Source of the DNA: Devosia epidermidihirudinis
GTDB taxonomy: Bacteria > Pseudomonadota > Alphaproteobacteria > Rhizobiales > Devosiaceae
Direction: 5' to 3'
Length of the DNA stretch: 64,000 bases
NCBI RefSeq assembly: GCF_000971295.1
Contig: NZ_LANJ01000016.1
Location: 1-64,000, forward strand
Positions 44,728 through 54,221 of the stretch are shown here, piece by piece. Position numbers and translations under genes: made by a program. Below the pieces are notes generated by a model. It had not been told where the DNA came from. It did no database searches and saw nothing but the letters and a program-made list of their open reading frames with translations. Position 1 is the first letter of the stretch, and every line of letters begins with the position of its first letter.

Positions 44728-46031
44728 CTGATTTCTTTAAGGGTATTTCGCCGGTCAAGTTTGAAGGTGCCAACAGCACCAACCCACTGGCATACCACCA
44801 CTACAACAAGGACGAGATCGTCGCCGGCAAGCGGATGGAAGATCACATCCGTCCAGCCGTCGCCTATTGGCACACCTTTGCCTGGGAAGGCGGCGACCCA
44901 TTTGGCGGCCGTACCTTCGATCGTCCATGGTACGATACCGGCATGGACGGCGCCCGCCTCAAGGCTGACGTCGCGTTCGAATTCTTCGACCTGCTCGACA
45001 TTCCCTTCTTCTGCTTCCACGACGCCGATATCGCCCCTGAAGGCGCGACGCTGGCCGAGAGCAACCGCAATGTTCGCGAAATCGGCGAGATTTTTGCGCG
45101 CAAGATGGAAACCAGCCGCACCAAGCTCCTCTGGGGCACGGCGAACCTCTTCTCCAACCGCCGCTATATGTCGGGCGCTGCCACCAATCCCGATCCAGAA
45201 GTCTTCGCCTATGCCGCTGGCCAGGTGAAGAACGTGCTCGAGCTGACCCACGAACTGGGCGGCGAGAACTACGTGCTCTGGGGCGGTCGTGAAGGCTATG
45301 AGACGCTGCTGAACACCAAGATCGGCCAGGAACAGGACCAGATGGCCCGTTTCCTGCACATGGTGATCGAGCATGCCGAAAAGATCGGCTTCAAGGGCCA
45401 GATCCTGATCGAGCCAAAGCCACAGGAGCCCAGCAAGCACCAGTACGACTTCGACGTCGCCACGGTGTATGGCTTCCTCAAGAAGTACGGCCTTGAGACC
45501 AAGGTGAAGTGCAATATCGAAGTGGGCCACGCCTTCCTCGCCAACCATACGTTCGAGCACGAGCTGGCTCTGGCCGCTTCTCTGGGCATTCTCGGCTCGG
45601 TCGACGCCAACCGCAACGACATCCAGTCCGGCTGGGATACCGACCAGTTCCCCAACTCGGTGCCTGAGACGACCCTGGCCTTCTACCAGATCCTCAAGGC
45701 CGGTGGCCTGACCACCGGTGGCTGGAACTTCGACGCCAAGGTGCGTCGCCAGTCGATCGATCCAGCAGACCTGCTGCATGGCCACATTGGTGGTCTCGAT
45801 GTCTTGGCCCGCTCGCTCAAAGCCGCTGCTGCGATCATCGCTGACGGCACCTATGACAAGGCCGTCGACGCCCGTTACGCCGGCTGGAACACAGCTGAAG
45901 GCAAGGCGATCCTCGAGGGCAAGGTGTCGCTTGCCGACCTCGCCGCCAAGGTCGAGAAGGATAACATCAACCCGCAGCCAAAGTCCGGTCAGCAGGAATA
46001 CCTCGAAAACCTGATCAACCGTTTCGTTTGA
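44724..46031 (+). CDS. xylA: Xylose isomerase
   Basis: 435 residues, TIM barrel with metal-binding residues in [39 protein letters not shown] and [18 protein letters not shown]; the catalytic His lies in [12 protein letters not shown]. Isomerises D-xylose and D-xylulose. The GTG start overlaps the xylB stop; xylB then xylA is the transcription order. A strong terminator follows. Confidence 0.97.
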   Translation: MTDFFKGISPVKFEGANSTNPLAYHHYNKDEIVAGKRMEDHIRPAVAYWHTFAWEGGDPFGGRTFDRPWYDTGMDGARLKADVAFEFFDLLDIPFFCFHDADIAPEGATLAESNRNVREIGEIFARKMETSRTKLLWGTANLFSNRRYMSGAATNPDPEVFAYAAGQVKNVLELTHELGGENYVLWGGREGYETLLNTKIGQEQDQMARFLHMVIEHAEKIGFKGQILIEPKPQEPSKHQYDFDVATVYGFLKKYGLETKVKCNIEVGHAFLANHTFEHELALAASLGILGSVDANRNDIQSGWDTDQFPNSVPETTLAFYQILKAGGLTTGGWNFDAKVRRQSIDPADLLHGHIGGLDVLARSLKAAAAIIADGTYDKAVDARYAGWNTAEGKAILEGKVSLADLAAKVEKDNINPQPKSGQQEYLENLINRFV

Positions 46032-46072
46032 TTTAGATTTGGGTGGGGCCAGTCGCCCTGCCCCATAAATAC

Positions 46073-46106
46073 GCACCCTCGGGCCCCGCCCGGGGGTGTT
46101 TTTGTT
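46073..46106 (+). terminator. Rho-independent terminator of xylBA
   Basis: GCACCCTCGGGC and GCCCGGGGGTG arms with a short CCC loop, then TTTTTGTTTT. The stem sequence resembles the CCCTCGGG repeat family, so a repeat may have been recruited as terminator. Confidence 0.85.
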
Positions 46107-46127
46107 TTGGCGCGAGCGCCCCGGGCA

Positions 46128-46141
46128 GATTCACGTGAAAC
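46128..46141 (+). promoter_or_regulatory. parS-like palindrome, copy 7
   Basis: GATTCACGTGAAAC followed by A, in the xylA-metY spacer, 166 bp upstream of the metY start. Confidence 0.5.
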
Positions 46142-46213
46142 AGCGGCACGATCCGTTCACCATCGCGGGCACGGATTGGCGTGGCAGGGCTGCGTGACGA
46201 AAAGACTTGTTGC

Positions 46214-46290
46214 GAGGTGGGCTTGCCCGTGGTTGACCCGAAATGGTCAAATTACGGCAAGGGCGTAGAACGCCCATCCGCACCCAGGAG
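46214..46290 (+). promoter_or_regulatory. Structured 5' leader of the metY gene
   Basis: Long-range stem CTTGCC (46222-46227) with GGCAAG (46256-46261) extended by GT/AC, enclosing hairpin TTGACC-CGAAAT-GGTCAA (46233-46250); then GGGCG-TAGAA-CGCCC (46261-46275), ending 10 nt before AGGAGG. The third stem shares one G with the first, so the two may be mutually exclusive. Not a match to SAM-II as I remember it. Confidence 0.45.
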
Positions 46291-46293
46291 GAT

Positions 46294-47568
46294 ATGTTGA
46301 AGCTCGAATCGCTCGCCCTGCACCACGGCTATACGTCGGAGGCCACCACCAAGGCGGCTGCCGTTCCGATCTATCAGACCACGTCCTACACCTTCGATGA
46401 CACCCAGCACGGCGCCGACCTGTTCGATCTCAAGGTCGCCGGCAATATCTATACCCGCATCATGAACCCGACGACCGCGGTGCTCGAAGCCCGCGTCGCC
46501 GAAATGGAAGGCGGCATTGGCGCGCTGGCCGTCGCCTCGGGCATGGCCGCGATCACCTATGCGATCCAGACCATTGCGGGTGCCGGCGACAACATCGTCT
46601 CGACCTCCCAGCTCTATGGCGGCACCTATAACCTGTTCGTGCACTCGTTCCCACGCCAGGGCATCGAGACCCGCCTGTTCAGCTACGACGATTATGATGC
46701 GCTGGAGCGCCTGATCGACGAGAACACCAAGGCGGTATTCCTTGAATCCATCGGCAATCCAGCCGGCAACGTGGTCGATATCGAGCGCATCGCCGAGATT
46801 GCCCATCGCCATGGCGTGCCTGTCATCGTCGACAACACGGTCGCGACGCCCTACCTCACCCGCCCGTTCGAGTTCGGCGCCGATATCGTGGTGCATTCGC
46901 TGACCAAATATATTGGCGGCCACGGCACCTCCATCGGCGGCATTATCGTTGATAGCGGCAAGTTCGACTGGAAGGCCAATGCCAAGCGCTTTGCCATCCT
47001 GAATGAGCCCGATCCGTCCTATCACGGCGTCGTCTATACCGAGGCGCTCGGTGCTGCGGCCTTTATCGGTCGCGCGCGCGTGGCTCCGCTCCGCAATACC
47101 GGCGCGGCGATCTCCCCGTTCAACGCCTTCCAGATCCTGCAGGGCCTTGAAACGCTTGGCCTGCGCATGGAGCGCCACACCGAAAATGCCCTCAAGGTCG
47201 CCAGGCACCTCAAGGCCCATCCAAAGGTCGAGTGGGTCAACTATGCCGGCCTGCCAGACAGCAAGTTCCACGCCCTCGCCCAGAAGATCTCCAAGGGTTC
47301 GGGCTCGGGCATCCTCAGCTTTGGCATCACCGGTGGCAAGGAAGCGGGCGGCCGTTTCATCGATGCGCTGCAGATGATCCTGCGCCTGGTCAATATCGGC
47401 GACGCAAAGTCCCTGGCCTGCCATCCGGCCTCGACCACACACCGTCAGCTCTCGCCAGAAGAGCTGGCCAAGGCAGGCGTGTCGGAAGATCTGGTCCGCA
47501 TTTCGGTCGGCATCGAGCATATCGATGACATCCTCGCCGATATCGATCAGGCCCTCGCCAAGGCCTAG
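46294..47568 (+). CDS. metY: O-acetylhomoserine aminocarboxypropyltransferase / sulfhydrylase
   Basis: 424 residues, Cys/Met-metabolism PLP enzyme. [36 protein letters not shown], the [10 protein letters not shown] glycine region, [37 protein letters not shown] with the PLP Lys in SLTKY (about 207), and the C-terminal [13 protein letters not shown]. Makes homocysteine from O-acetylhomoserine and sulfide in the cytosol. AGGAGG lies directly upstream of the ATG. Strong structured leader upstream. Confidence 0.95.
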   Translation: MLKLESLALHHGYTSEATTKAAAVPIYQTTSYTFDDTQHGADLFDLKVAGNIYTRIMNPTTAVLEARVAEMEGGIGALAVASGMAAITYAIQTIAGAGDNIVSTSQLYGGTYNLFVHSFPRQGIETRLFSYDDYDALERLIDENTKAVFLESIGNPAGNVVDIERIAEIAHRHGVPVIVDNTVATPYLTRPFEFGADIVVHSLTKYIGGHGTSIGGIIVDSGKFDWKANAKRFAILNEPDPSYHGVVYTEALGAAAFIGRARVAPLRNTGAAISPFNAFQILQGLETLGLRMERHTENALKVARHLKAHPKVEWVNYAGLPDSKFHALAQKISKGSGSGILSFGITGGKEAGGRFIDALQMILRLVNIGDAKSLACHPASTTHRQLSPEELAKAGVSEDLVRISVGIEHIDDILADIDQALAKA

Positions 47569-47582
47569 CCGATCACAATTTC

Positions 47583-47614
47583 CCGATCCGGGGCGACAGC
47601 GCCTCGGGTCGGGC
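47583..47614 (+). terminator. Possible terminator hairpin after metY
   Basis: CCCGATCCGGGGCG-aca-GCGCCTCGGGTCGGG, an imperfect GC-rich stem 14 nt after the stop, but without a clear T tract. Confidence 0.35.
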
Positions 47615-47716
47615 CTACACTCTCTTCACTTGCAGACCAGCGTTCGTCCCTGACCGCTCTGTAATTGCCTTGGCCAGACGGCGGCGTTTTCCCTGCATTG
47701 CAACGGGAGTTTCGTC

Positions 47717-48508
47717 ATGGCCCATTTTCACGTCCTGTCCGGCGCGAGCGACACGCTTGATCGGCCGGCCATCCGCACCATCACCATTGCTGACCTGTTC
47801 GACGTGCTGCGGCGCGGCGCCGCTGACTTCTGGGAAAAGCCATCCCACTACGTCATGTTGACCTTGATCTATCCCATTGTCGGCATTGCGCTCGCCGTGT
47901 GGATGAACGGCTATTACACTTGGCCCATGCTCTATCCGCTGGTCGGTGGCTTTGCCCTGCTCGGGCCTTTTGCGGCGATTGGGCTCTATGAAATCTCCCG
48001 GCGTCGCGAGCTGGGCGAAGACACGTCCTGGAAACATGCCTTTGAAGTCCTTCGCTCTCCCGCCATTGGCTCGATTGCGGCCATCGCCGTGCTGCTGTTC
48101 GCCATTTTCACTTTGTGGCTGACCGCCGCGCAGGCGCTGTATGAGAGCCTTTTTGGCTCCGCCCCACCCATGGCGCTGGGCGGTCTGATCAATCAGGTGC
48201 TGACCCAGCCGGGCGGTATGACTCTGTTGATCGTTGGTAATCTGATCGGGCTGCTCTTTGCGGTGGTGACGCTGTGCATGACGGTAATTGCCTTCCCGCT
48301 GCTGCTGGATCGCGATGTCGGGGCCTATATGGCCGTTGAAACATCGTTCCGCGCCGTGATGCGCAATCCGATCCCGATGCTCGCCTGGGGCGTGATTGTT
48401 GCGGTGGGGCTGTTTGTCGGCTCGATCCCGGTCTTTGTCGGGCTGGCGGTGGTCATTCCCATCTTTGGTCATGCCACCTGGCATCTCTATCGCAAGCTGG
48501 TGGTTTAG
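47717..48508 (+). CDS. DUF2189 domain-containing membrane protein
   Basis: 263 residues with six or so transmembrane segments. RTITIADLFDVLRRGAADFWEKPSHYVMLTLIYPIVGIALAVW and YPLVGGFALLGPFAAIGLYEISRRRELGED are characteristic of the DUF2189 family, which shares some plan with cytochrome c oxidase subunit-associated proteins. Function unknown. It stands between metY and mutS on the same strand, without tight coupling. Confidence 0.85.
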   Translation: MAHFHVLSGASDTLDRPAIRTITIADLFDVLRRGAADFWEKPSHYVMLTLIYPIVGIALAVWMNGYYTWPMLYPLVGGFALLGPFAAIGLYEISRRRELGEDTSWKHAFEVLRSPAIGSIAAIAVLLFAIFTLWLTAAQALYESLFGSAPPMALGGLINQVLTQPGGMTLLIVGNLIGLLFAVVTLCMTVIAFPLLLDRDVGAYMAVETSFRAVMRNPIPMLAWGVIVAVGLFVGSIPVFVGLAVVIPIFGHATWHLYRKLVV

Positions 48509-48604
48509 CCGTCCAAACATTGGGACAAAGCCGCGCGCAGCGGTTGGAATTTATCAGCGAAGGCCTTAGGGTCTCGGCTTTCCTAGCCGAGACCAGATGA
48601 CTTG

Positions 48605-51310
48605 ATGGATCAGACGCCGCTCGAACCCGCGCAGACCCAGGCCCTGACGCCCATGATGGCGCAGTATTTCGAGATCAAATCGGTCAATCCGGGCTATCTG
48701 CTATTCTATCGCATGGGCGACTTCTACGAGCTGTTCTTTGAGGACGCCGAGATCGCCAGCGCGGCCTTGGGCATCGTGCTGACCAAGCGCGGCAAGCATC
48801 TGGGCGAAGATATCGGCATGTGCGGCGTACCCATCCACGCGGCCAATGATTATCTCAATAAACTGATCAAGCTGGGCCATCGCGTCGCCATTTGCGAGCA
48901 AGTGGAAGACCCAAAGGAAGCCAAGAAACGCGGGTCTAAATCGGTTGTAAAGCGCGACGTGGTGCGCCTGATCACCGCCGGTACGCTCACCGAGGACGAT
49001 CACCTCGATGCCCGCAAATCCAATTTCCTCGCCGCGCTGGCCATGGTGCGGCACGGCGAAACCGATTTCGCCCTTGCCTGGGCCGATGTGTCGACCGGCG
49101 AGACCTTCACCGTCGATCTCAGCGCCGATCAATTGCAGGACGAGCTTGCCCGCGTCGATCCGGCCGAACTCTTGATGGCCGACGCCACACGACAAGCTCT
49201 GGTTGAGCGACATCTGTTTGCCCCCGCCTGGGCTGGCATCACTCATGCCGCGCCCGCCGAAAGCTTTGATAGCGAAACCGCGACCGCTTCACTGCGCGCC
49301 GCCTTTCCGATTGGCATCTTTGATCCGACCGCTTTGTCGCGCGCCGCTCGCGCGGCTTTGGGGGCCGTCGTCGCCTATGTCGGGGAAAGCCAGAAGGGCG
49401 TCGGCATTGCCCTGCGCGCGCCTGTGGCTGATGGCTCCAGCCGCCATCTGGCGATTGACGCAGCCACCCGCTCGAGCCTTGAACTGCATCAGACCCAGCG
49501 CGGCCTGCAACGGGGCTCGTTGCGGCAGGTGATCGATCTGACAGTCACGGCGCCCGGATCGCGGCTGTTGTCGGCCCGCCTGGCCGCGCCCTTGGCCGAT
49601 GCTGTGGCGATCAATGAACGGCTTGATGCAGTGGGCCTGCTGGCCGAGGACACCATGCTGTCGGGACGCATCCGTTCCGATCTCAAATCGGTCCCCGATC
49701 TGGCCCGCGCTCTGACGCGTCTCGCGCTCGATCGCGGTGGCCCGCGCGATCTGGCCTCCATCGGCAAGGCCGTGGGCGCTGCCGTGGCCTTGGCGGGACA
49801 TTTTACCCGGCTCAGCGATGCGCCGACGGTTTTGGCGCGCTTGGCGAGGACCCTGGCGGAGGCCCCCGTGCAGATGGCGTCGGAACTGGCGCTGGCGCTT
49901 GATGATGAGTTGCCGTTGTTCTCGCGTGATGGCGGCTTTGTACGCCGGGGTTATGACGCAACGCTCGACGATGAGCGTGCGCTGGCCAGCGCCACCCGCG
50001 AGGTCGTGGCAGCGCTGCAGGCGCGGCTGATCGACGAGACCGACGTTCGCTCGCTCAAGATCCGGCACAATGGCGTACTCGGTTACTTCGTCGAAGTCCC
50101 GGCCGCCCATGGCACCAAGCTGCTCGAGGAGCCACATCGGCAGGTGTTCATTCACCGCCAGACCCTCGCCAATGCCATGCGCTTCACTACCACGGAGCTG
50201 GCCGAACTCGAGGGGCGTATCGCCAAGGCGCATGACGCGGCGCTGCAGATTGAACTGACCATTTTCGCCCGCCTGCGGGAAGCGGTGCTGGGCCGCACCG
50301 ATGCGTTACGGCAATTGGCAGATGCTTTGGCCGAACTCGACGTCACGGCGGCACTGGGACATCTTGCCGCGACGCGCAGCTATGCCCGCCCCGAGATTGA
50401 CACCTCGCTGGCCTTCGCCATCGAGGGCGGTCGCCACCCGGTGGTCGAGGATATGGTGCAGGCCGAGGGGCATAGTTTTGTTGCCAATGATGCTGATCTC
50501 TCCGGCGCCGAAGACATTGGCGGTGGCCGGTTGTGGCTGGTCACCGGCCCGAACATGGGCGGTAAATCGACCTTCCTCCGCCAGAACGCGCTGATCGCCA
50601 TTCTGGCGCAGATGGGTAGCTATGTGCCCGCAACCTCGGCGCATATCGGTGTGGTCGATCGCCTGTTCTCGCGCGTCGGCGCATCCGATGACATTGCCCA
50701 TGGCCGCTCGACCTTTATGGTCGAAATGGTTGAAACTGCAGCCATTCTCAACCGTGCGACGCGCCGCAGCCTTGTCGTTCTCGACGAAATCGGCCGCGGC
50801 ACGGCGACCTTTGACGGGCTGTCCATTGCGTGGGCGGCGGTCGAAGCGCTGCACGAAACCACCGGCTGCCGGGCACTGTTTGCGACGCACTTTCACGAGC
50901 TGACCAGCCTCGCCAAAACGCTCAGCCGCGTTTCCAACGTCACCATGAAGGTGCGCGAATGGGAAGGCGAAGTGGTGTTCCTGCACGAAGTCGGTCCCGG
51001 CGCGGCCGACCGCTCCTATGGTATTCAAGTGGCGCGCCTTGCCGGCCTGCCCGAACCGGTGCTGGCGCGGGCGCGGCAGGTATTGACCGTGCTGGAGCTG
51101 CGCTCGGCGGGGACCGCCTCTTCCAGCCAGAAGGCCAGCGTGCTAGACGATCTGCCGCTGTTTGCACATCAGCCTGCTCCCAAGCCGGTGGTGCACGATC
51201 CAGTTCTTGCCGCGCTCGACGCCGTTCGCCCAGACGAAATGACTCCCAAACAAGCCATTGAAGCGCTCTACGAGTTGAAGAAAATCCGCGATGACGCTCG
51301 CCGAAGCTGA
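48605..51310 (+). CDS. mutS: DNA mismatch repair protein MutS
   Basis: 901 residues. Mismatch-recognition FxE motif in RMGDFYELFFEDAE (about 36-49), lever and clamp domains, then ABC ATPase with Walker A TGPNMGGKSTFLRQ (about 645-658), the signature GRSTFMVEM, and Walker B LVVLDEIGRGTATFDG (about 720). Binds mismatched base pairs and recruits MutL. TTG at 48602 is an alternative start one codon earlier. The 3' end overlaps glnD by 20 bp, an arrangement common in Hyphomicrobiales. Confidence 0.98.
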   Translation: MDQTPLEPAQTQALTPMMAQYFEIKSVNPGYLLFYRMGDFYELFFEDAEIASAALGIVLTKRGKHLGEDIGMCGVPIHAANDYLNKLIKLGHRVAICEQVEDPKEAKKRGSKSVVKRDVVRLITAGTLTEDDHLDARKSNFLAALAMVRHGETDFALAWADVSTGETFTVDLSADQLQDELARVDPAELLMADATRQALVERHLFAPAWAGITHAAPAESFDSETATASLRAAFPIGIFDPTALSRAARAALGAVVAYVGESQKGVGIALRAPVADGSSRHLAIDAATRSSLELHQTQRGLQRGSLRQVIDLTVTAPGSRLLSARLAAPLADAVAINERLDAVGLLAEDTMLSGRIRSDLKSVPDLARALTRLALDRGGPRDLASIGKAVGAAVALAGHFTRLSDAPTVLARLARTLAEAPVQMASELALALDDELPLFSRDGGFVRRGYDATLDDERALASATREVVAALQARLIDETDVRSLKIRHNGVLGYFVEVPAAHGTKLLEEPHRQVFIHRQTLANAMRFTTTELAELEGRIAKAHDAALQIELTIFARLREAVLGRTDALRQLADALAELDVTAALGHLAATRSYARPEIDTSLAFAIEGGRHPVVEDMVQAEGHSFVANDADLSGAEDIGGGRLWLVTGPNMGGKSTFLRQNALIAILAQMGSYVPATSAHIGVVDRLFSRVGASDDIAHGRSTFMVEMVETAAILNRATRRSLVVLDEIGRGTATFDGLSIAWAAVEALHETTGCRALFATHFHELTSLAKTLSRVSNVTMKVREWEGEVVFLHEVGPGAADRSYGIQVARLAGLPEPVLARARQVLTVLELRSAGTASSSQKASVLDDLPLFAHQPAPKPVVHDPVLAALDAVRPDEMTPKQAIEALYELKKIRDDARRS

Positions 51311-54086
51311 CGCCAAACCGCGAAAACCGCAATTTGCGCTGAAATCCGCCGAGACCCTGATGGGGGAACTCGACGGCCTTGTCGGCGATCTCGATCCCAA
51401 ATCGAGCGCCGCGCGGGCTGTGGTGCTGGCCCATATGCGCCAGACCCTGGCCGATGCGCGCACCAGCGCTGAAGCCGAATTGCTGGCCACCAGCAAGGGC
51501 ACCCGCTGCGCACAGAACCTCTCCAATGCGCAGGACGAAATCATCACCGCGGTGCATCTGTTTGCCACCCGCCGCGTCTATCCGGTCGATAATCCCTCGG
51601 GCGCCGAGGCGATCGCGCTCTCCGCCGTTGGCGGTTATGGCCGGGGCACCCTCGCCCCCGGCAGCGACATCGATCTCCTGTTCATCCTGCCCTACAAGCA
51701 GACGCCCTGGGGCGAGCAGGTCACCGAATACATTCTCTATATGCTGTGGGATCTGGGCCAGAAGGTCGGCCATGCCGTCCGCTCGGTCGATGAATGTATC
51801 CGCATGGCCCGCGCTGATATGACGGTGCGCACGGCCACGCTCGAAGCCCGCTATGTCACGGGCGACAAGGGCCTGTTCGAGCAGCTGGTGCATCGCTTTG
51901 AAACCGAGATCATGCCCAAGACGGGGCCGGAATTCATCGCTGCCAAAATGGCCGAGCGCGACGAACGCCACAAGCTGATGGGCAATACGCGCTATGTGGT
52001 CGAGCCCAATATCAAGGACGGCAAGGGGGGGCTGCGAGACCTCAACACACTGTTCTGGATCGGGAAATATTTCTATCAGGTCAAATCGAGCCATGAACTG
52101 GTCGGCAAGGGCGTGCTGTCGCAGGCCGAGTATCGCCTGTTCTCCCGCGCCGAAGATTTCCTCTGGGCAGTGCGCTGCCACCTGCATTTCCTCACCGCAC
52201 GCGCCGAAGAAAAGCTGACCTTTGACGTGCAGCCCGAACTGGCGCGTCGCATGGGTTATGCCGAACGCGTCGGCATGCTGGGCGTCGAGCGCTTCATGAA
52301 GCGCTATTTTCTCGTGGCCAAGGATGTGGGCGACCTGACCCGCATCATCTGCGCGAGCCTGGAATTCAATCACGCCAAGGATATGGATCTCGTTGGGCGT
52401 GTGCTGGCGCCGTTCCGCTCCGGCAAGTCCAAAATCAAGGGCGAGACCGATTTCGTGCTCGACACCGGTCGGCTCAACATTGCCAGCCCCGATGTGTTCG
52501 AGAAAAACCCGGTCAGCCTGATCCGCATTTTCCTCGTGGCTGGGCGCGAACAGCTGCTGTTTCACCCGGACGCCATCAAGGTCATCACCCGCTCGCTGCA
52601 CCTGATCGACAACAAGCTGCGCAATGACCCCAAGGCCAACGATAATTTCCTGACCATTCTGACGGCGCCGCAATCGGTCGAGCGCATTCTGCGCCAGATG
52701 AACGAGAGCGGCGTTCTCGGCAAGTTTGTGCCGGATTTTGGCAAAATCGTCGCGCTGATGCAGTTCAACATGTACCACCACTATACGGTGGACGAGCATC
52801 TGATCCGCTCGGTCGGCGTCATGGCCGATATCGCCAATGGCGGGCTGCGCGATCAGCTGCCGCTGACCCATGAGCTCCTACCGCAACTCAACGATACGCG
52901 GCTGCTCTATGTGGCGCTGTTCCTCCACGATATCGCCAAGGGCCGCCCCGAAGACCATTCCATCGCGGGCATGAAGATTGCCAAAAAGCTCTGCCCGCGC
53001 TTTGGCCTCACCCCGGCTGAAACCGATACGGTGAGCTGGCTGATCGAGCATCACCTGCTGATGAGCGAAATCGCCCAGGCCCGCGATATTCAGGACCCCG
53101 AAACCGCCAAAGCCTTTGCCGATGTGGTGCAATCGCCGCAGCGGCTGGCCCTGCTGATGATCCTCACCGCCTGCGATATTCGCGCGGTGGGTCCCGGCGT
53201 CTGGACTGGCTGGAAGGGTAGCCTGCTGCGCGCGCTCTATTATGCCACCGAACCATTATTGTCCGGTGGCCATAGCCAGGTGACGCAATCGGATCGCATC
53301 AATGCGGCGCGTTACGCGCTGGCCAATGCGCTCGAAGCCTGGCCCCAAAGCGATATCGAGACCTATATCGCGCGGCATTACGACCATTACTGGCTGCGCG
53401 CCGAGCCCGAATTGCAGGTGGCCCATGCCAAGATGATCCGCCAGGCCGATCTGGCCGAGCAGCCTTTCGCGGGCTCGATGCGGATCAAGGCCTTCGAGGG
53501 CATTACCGAGGTCAGTTTCTATACGCCGGACCATCCCCGCCTGCTCTCGTTGATTGCTGGTGCCTGCACCATGCAGGATACCTCCATTATCGGGGCGCAG
53601 ATTTTCTCGACCCGCGATGGCCGCGCCATCGACACCTTCCGCCTGCGCCGCAGCTTTGCCTCCGATGAAGACGAAAAGGTCCGCGCCACCCGCATCATCG
53701 ACACCGTGCGCCAGCTGTTGCAGGGCCAGCGTCAGGTGCTGATCGATCTGGGCAAGGAATCGCGCCACAACAAGCGCCTCAAACCCTTTGCCCTGCCCGC
53801 GCAGGTCACGGTCTCCAATGCGTTGTCCGAAAAATTCACCGTCATCGAGGTGTCGGGGCTCGACCGCATCGGCCTGTTGCACGCCCTGACGCGCGAGATT
53901 TCCGATCTCAGCCTCACCATTGGCTCGGCCCATATCGGCACCTATGGCGAAAAGGCCGTCGACGTCTTCTACGTCACCGACCTCACCGGCCAGAAGATCA
54001 TGAGCAAGCCCCGCCAGCGCAAAATCCACGACGCGCTGATGGCCGTGTTCCACCCCAAAGCCACGGAAAAGGTGGCTAATGGGTAG
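51291..54086 (+). CDS. glnD: Bifunctional uridylyltransferase/uridylyl-removing enzyme GlnD
   Basis: 931 residues. Nucleotidyltransferase domain with GGYGRGTLAPGSDIDLLFI (about 113-131, paired Asp ligands), a central HD domain (LYVALFLHDIAKGRPEDHS, about 536-554), and two C-terminal ACT domains (about 740 and 850: TPDHPRLLSLIAGACTMQD, SGLDRIGLLHALTREISD). Modifies the PII protein in response to glutamine. Its ATG lies inside the mutS 3' end; MutS reads in another frame. Confidence 0.97.
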   Translation: MTLAEADAKPRKPQFALKSAETLMGELDGLVGDLDPKSSAARAVVLAHMRQTLADARTSAEAELLATSKGTRCAQNLSNAQDEIITAVHLFATRRVYPVDNPSGAEAIALSAVGGYGRGTLAPGSDIDLLFILPYKQTPWGEQVTEYILYMLWDLGQKVGHAVRSVDECIRMARADMTVRTATLEARYVTGDKGLFEQLVHRFETEIMPKTGPEFIAAKMAERDERHKLMGNTRYVVEPNIKDGKGGLRDLNTLFWIGKYFYQVKSSHELVGKGVLSQAEYRLFSRAEDFLWAVRCHLHFLTARAEEKLTFDVQPELARRMGYAERVGMLGVERFMKRYFLVAKDVGDLTRIICASLEFNHAKDMDLVGRVLAPFRSGKSKIKGETDFVLDTGRLNIASPDVFEKNPVSLIRIFLVAGREQLLFHPDAIKVITRSLHLIDNKLRNDPKANDNFLTILTAPQSVERILRQMNESGVLGKFVPDFGKIVALMQFNMYHHYTVDEHLIRSVGVMADIANGGLRDQLPLTHELLPQLNDTRLLYVALFLHDIAKGRPEDHSIAGMKIAKKLCPRFGLTPAETDTVSWLIEHHLLMSEIAQARDIQDPETAKAFADVVQSPQRLALLMILTACDIRAVGPGVWTGWKGSLLRALYYATEPLLSGGHSQVTQSDRINAARYALANALEAWPQSDIETYIARHYDHYWLRAEPELQVAHAKMIRQADLAEQPFAGSMRIKAFEGITEVSFYTPDHPRLLSLIAGACTMQDTSIIGAQIFSTRDGRAIDTFRLRRSFASDEDEKVRATRIIDTVRQLLQGQRQVLIDLGKESRHNKRLKPFALPAQVTVSNALSEKFTVIEVSGLDRIGLLHALTREISDLSLTIGSAHIGTYGEKAVDVFYVTDLTGQKIMSKPRQRKIHDALMAVFHPKATEKVANG

Positions 54087-54099
54087 GGCCATGCTCTTG

Positions 54100-54216
54100 G
54101 CACACCCCCACCCAACCTCCCTCTCGAAGGGGGAGGCGCTGGAGCGGTGTTTGGGGCGCGATGGTGCCATCCTTCTCCTCCCCCTATCAGGGGGAGGCCG
54201 GGAGGGGGGATCCCCT
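54100..54216. repeat. G-rich palindromic repeats forming the glnD-murJ spacer
   Basis: CCCTCTCGAAGGGGGAG near 54118-54134, CCTCCCCCTATCAGGGGGAGG near 54178-54198, and GGGGATCCCC at about 54207-54216, the last ending 6 bp before the murJ start. The spacer is nearly all repeat, so the murJ ribosome-binding sequence GGAGG lies within a foldable element. Confidence 0.6.
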
Positions 54217-54221
54217 TACCC

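Noticed and set aside
46142-46293. SAM-II riboswitch before metY
   Set aside because: Leader is structured, but the conserved SAM-II pseudoknot sequences are not visible; kept as an unassigned structured leader.
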